From Tetradesmus obliquus (lineage: Eukaryota; Chlorophyta; Chlorophyceae; Sphaeropleales; Scenedesmaceae): a DNA stretch of 64,000 nucleotides. The notes under the pieces were generated by a model that saw only the letters and a program-made list of their open reading frames with translations, had not been told where the DNA came from and searched no databases. Positions within the stretch are counted from its first letter, which is position 1. Every line of letters begins with the position of its first letter. Shown here in pieces: positions 47,753 through 58,463 of the stretch. The stretch is from assembly GCA_030272155.1 (NCBI GenBank), contig CP126201.1, positions 3,694,501 to 3,758,500 on the forward strand, written 5' to 3'. The position numbers were made by a program, and so were the translations under genes.

Positions 47753-49183
47753 TGCTACAGTTTCAATATCTTGCTCGTATATGTGATCGAAATACGTTAT
47801 ACGCACCTATCTCGTGAGAAACATCATGCTTCCGCACTGCAGCGCTACTGCTGTCACCTGCAACAGGTTACTGCAACAATTTGACGTTGAACAGCTCTCA
47901 GGTTTTGATTTGTATGTAGGCAATGAGACAGCAGTGGATATAGTGTAACTGTGCTCCTTAGGTGGTCAGTGAGCATTGCTGGGCAACTTCCTGATCCCAG
48001 GTAACAAAGCAGTGACGATCTGTTACACAGCTACTGCCGTCACCTGCACAATCTGTTACACAGCTACTGCCGTACCTGCTGTCACCTGCACAGCTGGGCT
48101 GGATGCTTGCATGGCCGTAACATACCACTGGCTGGCAGCGCTCAACAGACAGCTGTCCTGCAGCGAGCTGCAAGGCTGTACTGCTGCTTTGGGACAAGTT
48201 ATGTCAGGCTGTAACTGCTATGTAACAAGCAGCAAACCTCTGACTCATATCTTGCTGACAACGCAAAATTGCCAACGACAAGCTAACAACAAGCTGGTGG
48301 GACTCAGTCCAGGGTGCAGGAGGCTCCAGCAGCTGCATACATACAGTATCAACATAATCATGCAAAAGGTGCGCATCTTTTCAGGGTGCAACAGCCAAAC
48401 ATATTCCTTTTTCCAGCCCTCCATAGTTGACTGGTCAAACACAAGAAAATACAGCCGAGCACAGCAGTGCTCAGCGCCGTGCATGGTTACATATGTTATG
48501 TACAAACTGGAGCTAATCGAACAAATATCCAATTGGTCACGTCAGCATGCCTGCACCTAGGTAGCACGAGAAGTGCCACTTCTGGCACTCTGTTGCACCC
48601 ACACACACAACATCACTGTTGATACATAGTGATGAATAATGCATACATAAAGACCGGCTCGACATGTATGTGGCGGCCACAAAACTGTCAGCCAGAGTCT
48701 GAGCGTTTGGTGTCACGTGCAACAAAACAGGAGGCAGTGGTTCTGCCAGCCCAGTGGTCAAAGACGTCACTGAGTAAAGCCAACTGGCTCTGGCAGGCGT
48801 GGAACATTGGACAAAGTGGTCAACTGCAAGTTCACCCAGGTATAGGTCACACAGGTTACACGGCAGGTCACAAAGGTCACACAAAACACCCTTCACACAA
48901 AACACCCAGCATCCACAGGATCAGACACCAGGCCCTCACATCACCCATTGTGCAGGGCTATGACAACAACATGACTGACGAAACATTTGGATATACAACA
49001 AACCCACTTGCCGAGAACCTTTCCCGCTTGACTACTGACCACAGCAACTCCCCTGCAGGTCTTACTGTTGGGGTTGGGGATGGACTGGGGTTGGCGGGTT
49101 TCACAGGCTCTTACAGGCACTACAAGAGCAGCAGACACGGACAGTACAGGCGGCGCTTCAGGGTGATACTAAGGCGGGGCTTG
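47753..49183. other. intergenic, expansin 3' region
   Basis: No gene supported. A roughly 37-bp unit around TCTGTTACACAGCTACTGCC occurs twice at about 48018-48090. TTACA at 49111-49115 (minus-strand TGTAA) lies about 70 nt past the expansin stop. At about 48990-49040 the minus strand codes QAGKVLGKW, resembling the start of a CBM1-like exon (SGKVLAKW), probably a decayed copy. Confidence 0.5.
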
Positions 49184-52100
49184 TCAAGCATCCGCAGGGG
49201 TGCATGACAGTTTCGCAAGGATATGCTGACAGTAAGTTGCCCTGGCGTCAGATTTGTTTGTGGCTGACCCGCTGCATTGCAGCTGCAACATCGGGTCCAA
49301 AGTTAGCACTACCTGTGACCATTAATGATCAATATTGGCCCCATCTAGGCTGGTTGTAGCCGATACGTAGTGCGTATTTCAGAACTCAATGGATGGACCT
49401 GCCCCCCTTCCTCCACACACAATTTTGGCTTTATTTATCAAAGCTTCAAGCCTTGATCAGTTATCAAATTGCTCACCTGCCAGTAGTAGACCGATTGCCG
49501 AGCACACTTGGAGCCAGAGGCACAACTGGTGCCGGGGAAGGGCCCATCAACGCACTTGCCGCCTGTGGCGCTGCTGGCGCATGCACCCCCGGTCCCTCCA
49601 CACTGGGCCCACTTTGCCAGCACCTTGCCGCTGGCGGGGGGCGGGGTGGGGGGTTTGGTGGGGGGCGTAGTGCTGCTGGACTTCAGGCACTGCAGATCAC
49701 AGGACGATGCAGAACTTTTCCGAGACCAGTAACTGATTGGCAATGGCACAGTTTGTCTCAAAGACAGAACAGTGGAGCAGGACTCTGGGGGTTACGTATA
49801 GTGCCAGGCTCGCAGTCAGTACAGGCTTCGAGCAGCTGATGATCTGTTGTGTCATCTGTGCCACACTCTGAGGACTGAACATCAACTCGTTTCATGATGA
49901 TGTGCAGGCTGCAGTGAAGTTGTGACACAAGCACTCCTGGCGTGCGTAACAACCGTGCATTGATCAATGCATCATGATGCTTTGTGGCACGTAGTCTTGC
50001 CTTCCCACTGCGGCTCCTGTGACTCACTAAGCACTACCGGTTCGCACTGGGTACCTGTAACAGTACTGTACTACTGTAACCGTGTTATCTGTTAGTAACT
50101 TATTAGCACCAAATACGGCCGGCATCGTAAGCCTCGCACCTGGTAGTACCATTTGTTCTGCTTGTTGCAGGTGAGGCCAGTACCGCATGAGCGTGTGGCC
50201 CACACGTGATCGGCACACTCGCCAAACACGTCGCACAGGCCGCCCGCACCCCCGCACTGCATGAACTCAGGCAGAGGGACTTTGCCGGTGGATGCAACGT
50301 TGTGCCTGTGTGGCGGGGCAGGGGTGGAGGTGAGGAGTACAGGTGCAGGGGGATTGTGCACAATCACGTGAGGTTGTTGGATTGCTTTTTAAGCTAGTGA
50401 CTTGCTTCGGCCCAACCATTAAGCATACAACACGGTGCTTGCTGAGCATTCCACGCATTCATTTCATCACAACCACACATTGCAGCATGCTGGCTGTCAG
50501 GCCCTGTTGGCCCCGCGGACTTCTGCTTATGATCAACTCAGCCGCAAGGGGCAATCTTGTCACCGTGTGCAAGCTACAGGGGTGAAAAGGGGAAATCTTG
50601 TCACCGCGCCGAGGGCCCCCTCCTGCCCCGCCCCACACACCCAAACCCCTCAGTGAGACCCCGTGAACGCAACTTGCTCATGATGCATCCAGCTTACATG
50701 GTCATGTTGGCAGGCATCTGGCCAGGGGTGGGTGTGGTGGGCTGGCCAGGGACGCCCCCAGTCATGTCGGGTGAGCCGGGCATAGGTGGGGCTGTGGGCA
50801 GAGTCACAATAGGAGTAGCGAGTCTGCTGCAAGGCACCTGGCGATACCTGTGAGAGTGGCATATACATGGCAGCAGCATGCATGTTTGCCAAACAATTGA
50901 TGGGACACTGTGTGACACACTTCTGTGGTGCAGTTGGACTGGCACTGCAGTAAGACTGGCAGCGCTAACCAGTCCCTAACTCAGTCCATAAGGCTTACCC
51001 ATGGTGTGCAAAGACCAGTGCCCATAGCATGCTAGCTGCGCATCTGGTTGTGTAGTAACTGCGCAGTACATGCACATTGGCAGGCGCTTATGACAAGCTG
51101 CTATTTTTGGGCCCCATGGTACTGTGGGCCCCGATGCGGGTGCCAGGGCTAGTAGCTGCACAGTAACAGCTGTCATGATCAGGCTCGATCCTTGAAGTCT
51201 TGCGTGTGCGTTTGTCGGGCGCTGTGAATCATGAGCAGCTGATGACCACTGGTTGGCGACCGGCAATCTGCTCAGGGCCGATGCAGTGCAAACTGCTGCA
51301 GATTGCAATTGCGTCCCTTTCCAAACTCAACGTTGCAAGTGCACATCGAAGCTGCCAATTTCAGCTGGGGGCTCACCTGATGCCAATGATGCCAACATTG
51401 AAATTTCCACCCCTGACCAGCTGAGGGTGCAGCCATCATAATGGCACGAGGGGTGCAGGGCCAAGGGCAGGAAGGCAGCAGAGGCAGCAGCAGAAAGGCA
51501 GCAGCAGCGAAAAGGTGGCAGCAGAGGCAAGGCGGCAGCAGCAGAGCAGCAACAGACTGGAGGGTGAGATACGGCATTGCAGCTAGCTATCAGCTAATAT
51601 GCCGCATCTCAACCATAGCAGTCTTAGATAGTACGACCGCTCTAACATGTTCAGTCAAACGCAAAGAAACGACAACACGGCACAGGCGAACCAGACCACC
51701 GCAAAAAGCCACGCTTTAGATGAGCGCACGCAAGCAATACGCCCCGCTTGTGCCCTAGGGCGCAAGTGGACGGGTAGAGGGTGTGGAGCCCAGGGGCGCC
51801 GCCCCTGGCCACACACACCCTCTTAGCCTTAACTTACCCAGGAGCTGCAGAGCTGCCTGGGTAGTCACTCACTCACTCACTCACTCACTCAGTAAAACAT
51901 GCTTGGAGAATTGATGTACCAAGGTGCAGGGTCTGTCATCCCCACCTCCAGAAACAGCCTGCAAGACTGAACCAAAGCCGTGATTGCCGCCAGCAGTCAC
52001 TACTGGTTGGCCCTGTGCGTGTACAGACAAGTGGTATGGTAACAGCGACCTAGAGAGCTGGAGCAAAGTAGAGTGTGTTCTGTGCTCAAAAGCCTGACAA

Positions 52101-53659
52101 GACAACTAGTTTTGCCTTCATTAAGCCTCAATCAGGAGGGAAGGCCTTGCATGCGCCCACCTCAGTGAAGGCCACCTTGCCCAGGTCGATGTGCCTGTTG
52201 ATGCCCAGGCGGGGGGTGGGGGTGTTGCAGCACCACAGAAAGTTGCCACGGGGCCCGCCAGGGAACGCCGGGAGGCTGCACCTGCACTCGTCTGCACGTA
52301 GATTGCACAAGGCAGCACATGCCAAACCGTGAGCAGCGTCAATGTTTACAGGCTTAGTGAGTCAAGCTTGCCCAGCACCGAAGGGCAAGGAAGCATGCAG
52401 GCCGGGGACAGGGCATGCAGCTGCGTGCCTGCATGAACATATGAAAGTTGTCCTATATGGTATGTGATATGCTGTGATTTTATTTGAATACTGTCAAGAA
52501 AGTAGAACCTGGTGGCATTAGGGCATTAGGCAGCAGTGCATGGATGGTGTGGCATGTACTGTAGCAAGGCAGCTCACCAACAATCTTGATGACAATGGCC
52601 TTCCTCGTGTCTGCACATGCATCCCTGCGCGACACAGCACAGCACAGCATATCAGCTGGGAGAAGTGACTGGTCAGCTGGCATCAACACAGCTATGCAAA
52701 TGTGCATGGCATACAACGCGACATAGTGGGACGGTGTTGTTTCTCTGTATGACTTCAGTTGCACAGCAGCGCCATGGCAGCTGCCATGGCGCTGCAGCAT
52801 CGTCTGTGACTGAGCTGATACAAGGCTAAGGTTGCCTACAAGAAAGGCCAACATGAAGTCCGACCTACCATTTTAAGGGTGGATTGCAGTATGAGACATG
52901 GCAATATTGGTTGCTGATCAGGCTTGCTGTGTTCAGGAGTGGCAGCAAGGCCTAGTGCAAGCCCGGCTATATAGCGGATCCGCAACACATTTATCCGCAA
53001 AACAATATATTGGCAATAAATGTGTTGCGGATTTAAACCCGCCAGCTTGGATCTTTTCTTTCCCGCGTGTACAGAACAGAAGCAGAGTGAAACCATGCCA
53101 AAGACCTGGACATCAGTTTTAAACCCCTCACAAGAGCGAAGCTGAGGCGTTTGCATTGAGCTGCACAACGCTGCGAGCCAGCGTACACATTGGCAGCTCC
53201 AAGAACTGCGCACTGCTTGCCTGCGATCGAGGTATATCTCGCCGTTGGAGCTCTCCACGAACTGTGGCACGCATGATACCTCCATGCAGACGTCGTTGCA
53301 TTGTGACGTTGCGCCTGGCTGTATCACTCCGACACCACCAGGACCGGTCTCGATAAATGGCCAGGCTCCGACAAACCTTGGAATGTCCTTGAAGAAGCCA
53401 CAGTATCTGCAAGACAGATTTACCGGGTAAAATTAGTGTTTTTATTTATCGGCTTGCTCGGACAGAGCAAGATGCTGACGTGTCGGATCTGCTGTTCCGA
53501 AACAAGCGTGTGGGGGCCTGGAGCGGCCACGCACCCAGCGTCAACTGGCTCATACCAAGTTGCTTGGCCGAAACTATACCCCTGTGCAGTCGCGCTGCTC
53601 ACAGCGACAGACAGGCATACTGCGAGCAGCAGAGCTTGCACGTGTTCCCGGCGCATCAT
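49184..53659 (-). CDS. secreted expansin-like protein with two CBM1-like modules
   Basis: Minus-strand exons 53659-53535, 53406-53221, 52624-52578, 52291-52161, 51420-51377, 50847-50698, 50305-50140, 49689-49477 and 49282-49184 join in phase to 386 residues. A signal peptide (REHVQALLLAVCLSVAVSSA) precedes YSFGQATWYEPVDAGYCGFF, the expansin/GH45-like double-psi barrel start. Barrel motifs are Cys-rich (CMEVSC, DECRC, WCCN), then HIDLGKVAF in place of the expansin HFD motif, and the domain end IRYRQVPC. A Pro/Gly/Thr linker leads to two fungal-type cellulose-binding-like modules (FMQCGGAGGLC ... NKWYYQCL; KWAQCGGTGGAC ... SVYYWQ) in place of the usual expansin C-terminal domain. A cell-wall loosening role is inferred. 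Intron 2 has a GC donor (CAG|GCAAGC). The last exon is the least certain. Confidence 0.82.
51747..51863. repeat. three adjacent hairpin-forming palindromes
   Basis: In the intron between expansin exons 4 and 5. Three inverted repeats follow each other: 51747-51766 (CTTGTGCCCTAGGGCGCAAG), 51776-51823 (arms AGAGGGTGTGG and CCACACACACCCTCT around an inner CCAGGGGCG/CGCCCCTGG palindrome), and 51835-51863 (arms TACCCAG and CTGGGTA). A (CACT)n microsatellite of about seven units follows. Confidence 0.85.
52766..52795. repeat. 30-bp perfect palindrome
   Basis: Each half is the exact complement of the other: GCAGCGCCATGGCAG followed by its reverse complement, with no spacer. It lies in the intron between expansin exons 2 and 3. 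Confidence 0.95.
52978..53032. repeat. inverted repeat, 17-bp arms
   Basis: ATCCGCAACACATTTAT at 52978-52994 is matched perfectly by its reverse complement at 53016-53032, with a 21-base AT-rich loop. Lies in an expansin intron; markedly AT-richer than its surroundings. Confidence 0.92.
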
Positions 53660-54732
53660 GACTAATGTGATGCTGAAAACGGTGATCTCAAAACAAATAT
53701 TACTGTTGGTCATGGCCTGAGTAATTTCAATATCAGTTCAGCATGTGTACCAGTATCTGCCTCCGAGGTCGAACAAGGTCAACGCGTTGACCTTGTCCGA
53801 TACACATGACGATCCAAGAACACGTCGACTTGTTCCATCCAAGACGTCTTGGCCCATCTGCCGCTAGCATCATTTTACTTTGACCAATAATAAGTTGGGT
53901 TTTCTCGCTACATCCTTCAACAAGATGGCGTGTCGTCGCGCTTGTGGCTTCAGAACTATGAATTCAGTTACGTCTAAACGTTACTGTGTGTCATGCAGCT
54001 GCTGCGATGTTGCAGTTTGACGCTCTTTACAGAACACAGTCACACATGTTGTCGGCACATTCTCGAAACAAATTCAACGAGCATGAGGCTGCATAACAGG
54101 GTCAAGCAAGCAGCTATGCAAGCAGCTGCTGTAGCTACGAGCTGCTGATAATCAAGCAATTATGCAAGACAACTATGCATCCTTTGCCTTGCTGCAAAAT
54201 GAACATGCCTGGCCCGTTGCTGCAGAGCCATGCTGAACAGTTTCTGAACTGTTGTGATCAAACTGAGATGACGGGTGTAACTCACTTCAATTAAACCTCA
54301 CCTGAACCCAAGTAACAAAGCAGTCACGGTGACAATCTGTTTCAAAGCCTTGAAACTGGATCAGTCAGCTCTGCACGGTGCACATGCAAGCCACAACCCC
54401 ACAAAGATGGAGCGATGCTAGCACCAAAGCCAGCGCCCAAGCTTGGTGATTCCAAGCAGTAATGCCAAGGCCTGGTCATTAGCTCAGCTGCTGCGCCAGG
54501 CTACTGACATAGTGTGCATGTTGCATGTGAGCATGCATCAGAAGCTGATGCAGCAGCAGCAAGGACGACTCAACACAGCCTTGCATACATTCAAAGCGGA
54601 ACAACATGAAGAACTCCATCGCAACAACTGCCAAGATGCAGCGCACTGTCGTGCACGCAGCTACTGCTTAAACTTCCCCTTGCTCACGGCTGCACTGCAG
54701 CTGCAGTTGCATCTAACCAGCCTGAGCAGCGC
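53660..54732. other. intergenic
   Basis: Expansin 5' flank and FIP1 3' flank. No supported coding sequence. About 54310-54342 resembles the sequence at 47994-48027 (shared AGTAACAAAGCAGT-like core), so a dispersed repeat seems to flank the expansin gene on both sides. Confidence 0.45.
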
Positions 54733-55881
54733 TCACGCCCAGCGGCCCCTGCTGACGCTCCTGCTGCGGTGCTTGCTGCGGCTGCGGCTCCTGCTGCGGC
54801 TGCTGTGCCGCCTGCTGCTGTGCTTCCTGCTACTGCCCTCCTTGTCTTTCTCCTTGTCCTTGCTGCTCCGGTCCTTGCGGCTGCTCTTGTCCTTGTGCAT
54901 GCTGCGCTCCCTGCTGCGCTCCCGCGAGCGCTCAGGGGCGCGCTCCTTGTCCCTGCTGCTGCGCTTGGCCTCCTTCTCACGCTCTCGCTCCCGCTCCCGC
55001 TCCTTTTCGCGCTCCTTTTCCCGCTCACGCTCCCGTTCACGCTCCTTTTCGCGCTCCTTTTCCCGCTCGCGCTCCTTGTCCTTGCGGCGCTCGCGCTCCT
55101 TCTCCTCCTCCCTGGCACGCGTGCGCTCAGCCAGGCCCAGGCTCCTGAGGGGTGGCGGTGGGGGCACAGCACGGCAGCAGCGTGGCGACACAGCAAAACA
55201 GCAGGCTAAGAGGAGGGCGAGAGCAGTAAGCTCCAAAGCAGCCATTGGGGCGCAAGTTGTGGTGGCGGTGGTAGGGGGGGCAGACACAGCAGCAGGGCGA
55301 AGAGGGCATGAGCGCTAAGCTTCGCGACAGCAATGGAAGCGCAGGGTTAATCCTCGGCAGCATAGAAGGGCAGCAACAGTGATGCGGGGGCAGTGCAGGC
55401 TGAGCACACCAAGTGTGTGGGGCAGGCAGCAGAACCGGCAGCCACAAAATCCCAATGAAACATAACAACACACATCACACACACGCCCCCCACCTGCCAC
55501 TGGAGCCGCCGCCACGGCCGGGGCTGGGCACGCCCTCAGCCGCCCGCAGCCGCCGGTCGATCTCAGCCTCGCGCGCGGCACGCTCCTCCGGCGTCTCAAA
55601 CCTGCCAGGCGGCGGCCCACCGTCCCAGCCGGGCGGTGGGCCGCTGCCGCTGCCGCTGCGCCCTAGGCGGTCAAAAACGGATCGGGCCCCTGGGGGTGGC
55701 ATCATCATGCCTGGGGGAGGGCCCCGCGGGCCTCCTCGCTGCTGCAGTGGCGGATTGGGGCAGTCCCGTGCGATGTGGCCATCCTGGCCGCACTTGAAGC
55801 AGCCGCCGCCTGGGCCGCTTGGAGGGCCGCCGGGCCTGCCTGGCGGGCCGCTGGGGTCCCACCTGCAGGCAGGTGGCAGGT

Positions 55882-55941
<60 letters not shown>

Positions 55942-58420
55942 AAGCTCATTGGCTGCGATCTCAGTGTGTTGGATTGTGATGTGGGGTGGCCTGGATCTGA
56001 GGCAGAGTGGCCTGTCGGCCGCAAGGCACGGTGCACGATGGCAGCAGCGCAGAACAACGGCGTTGCTAGCTGCTTGGTGCAGTGGCTGCGGCCACGTTGG
56101 GTCGGCACATGCCAGGGCTCTACCGGGTGATTAGCTGTAGCTGCTAAGTTGCTGCAAGGAGCACGTCAGCCAACAGCTGAAAGGCCATAGCCAGCCGCCT
56201 GCTGGCATGCATTCCATGCGGCGACTGCCAGCTGCCTGGTGGCCTGCTGCTGCCCCGCCGCATGCACTGCTGCCTCAGCTGCTGGCAGGCAGCCCACCCG
56301 TCAGGGCACAACACTTTCACCTACGTGGAAAACGAAATGATATATTTGAATCTTGAAACAAAATAATAAACAGGTAGCCCACCTGTCAGGGCCGCCGCGG
56401 GGTGGTGGGCCAGGCAGGTTGGGGCAGTCACGCGCATAGTGGCCCTCCTCCCCACACCTGCAGCATGCACACATGCCAGGCAGCAGCAACAAAGCATATA
56501 TGATGGCATGATATCCCTGGAAGCATGTGAGTTTTGTGTGTGCATGTGCTCTGCCGCTGTGTAGTACAAGCATGCAGCTGCAGCACATGCTCCGCTCTGC
56601 ACCTGGCTACGTACAGCGAGGCACTATACACAGTTGCGACTGCTGCTGCTGCCTGCTCGTTTTCACTCAACATGCTGCTGCTGCTGCTGGGCCGTGCATC
56701 AGGGCATGCAGAGCTGTGGCAGCACCAGCGCACCTGTAGCAGTTGGGTGGCTTCATGCCGCCGCCTTCCCTTGGGGGACTGGCTGGGGGGTTGGGGCACT
56801 CGCGCGCATAGTGGCCCTCCTTGCCGCACCTGCAATGGACACAGCAACACAGCAGTGCAGGCAGAGCATAGCAGAACGTGAGCAACCCAGTTGCATCACG
56901 TGTGCCACCAGCCCAGCAAGGGCCATGTCGTAACATCCAGCGTACATCCAGGCTGTCTGTCAAGGCCACGAGAGGGATGAAGGAGCTGTGCTCATGAAGC
57001 TGCATCGCAGGCTAGCAGCAGCAGCTTTATTTGCTCAAACTGCATGTCAGCTGGTCCTGATCTACTAGCAGTTGCTACATGACTCCACTGTATGAGGTGG
57101 TCCAAATTGCCCGTGGTTGCCACTGGTGAGCCAGCTTCATCTGCTGTACATTGCCAGATGTCTACCAGCCACATGCAGTATGCACAACGCATGCGCACCC
57201 CTGCTGCAGCTCACAATGCACCTGCACCTACACCACACCCACACGCCACGCCACCCACCTGAAGCAGACCTCTGCAGCTGCTGCAGGCGCGCCGCCGCCG
57301 CGATCAGGCCCACAGCCCGGCCGCGGCGGCGGCGGCGGCTGCACAAACGGCGGCGGCGGCCCGCCTTCCCTCCTGCCTGGTGGGCCTGACGGGTGCGGGC
57401 AGTCCCGCGCAACGTGCCCCAGCTCGCCGCACTGGAAGCAGCGGCCTGCGCTGGCGCCAGGGCCAGCCGGCCTTGGCGGCCCTGTGCAGTCCTTGGCCAT
57501 GTGCCCCACCTCCCCACACTTGAAGCAGGTGCTGTTGAAGGCCTTGGGGTGCGGGCACTGCCGCGCGATGTGGTCCGAGGCGCCGCAGTTGAAGCAGCCG
57601 CCGCCGGGCGGCCCACCGCCTGGCCCCATGTGGTGGGCTGGGCCGATCATGCCGCCACCTGGTGGGCCGGGTGGTCCCCAGTGGCCGTCAGGGCCGGCTT
57701 CATGCATGCCCATGCCGCTGCCATCACCACCCCAGCCAGCATCATCGTCAAAGCCGTCCCCTGCTGCTGCTGCTGCTGCCCCTGGCATGAGTCCATCGCC
57801 ATCATCAAACTGCTGCTGCTCGTCCAGCTGCTGCTGAGGATCAAAGCCGCCGTCGTCAAACATGCCCTGCTGCTGCTGCTCGTCGTCACCCATCATGTCA
57901 TCATCACCATCACCCTGCCAGCCTGCCTGCTGCCCATCCCCGCCCATCATCATCATGCCGCCCCCTGCTGCACTGCCTGGGCCCATCATGCCCCCAGCAG
58001 CAGCAGCAGCAGCAGCACCCCACCCCATGCCAGGCATACCACCGGGCCCTGCCATGCCACCCATACCCCCCATCATACCGCCCATACCTCCCATGCCCTC
58101 GCCCCAGCCCATGCCAGCAGCAGCAGCAGCCATAGGGTTCATGCCACCCATGGCAGCCATAGGCCCCATGCCCATGCCAGCAGCCATGGCAGCAGCAGCA
58201 GCAGGGTGGTACATCATGCCACCCATACCCCCAGGCATGCCAGCCATCCCGCCCATGCCACTGCTGCCAAAGCCACCACTGCCATCCTCATCGCCCTGCT
58301 GCATCATCATGCCGCCCTGCTGCTGCTGCTGCTGCTGCTGCTGCCCGAAGCCGTCGTCAAAGTCGTCATCAGGCTGCTGCTGCTGCTGCTCGTCGTAGCC
58401 AAAGCCGTCGCCGCCAGGGC

Positions 58421-58463
<43 letters not shown>

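Noticed and set aside
48629-49207. 192-codon plus-strand open frame
   Set aside because: No recognisable domain, and it overlaps the last expansin exon on the other strand.
54443-55318. Plus-strand open frame rich in Ser/Arg/Leu
   Set aside because: Antisense of the Arg/Glu-Arg/Ser tail of FIP1; no independent domain or splice structure.
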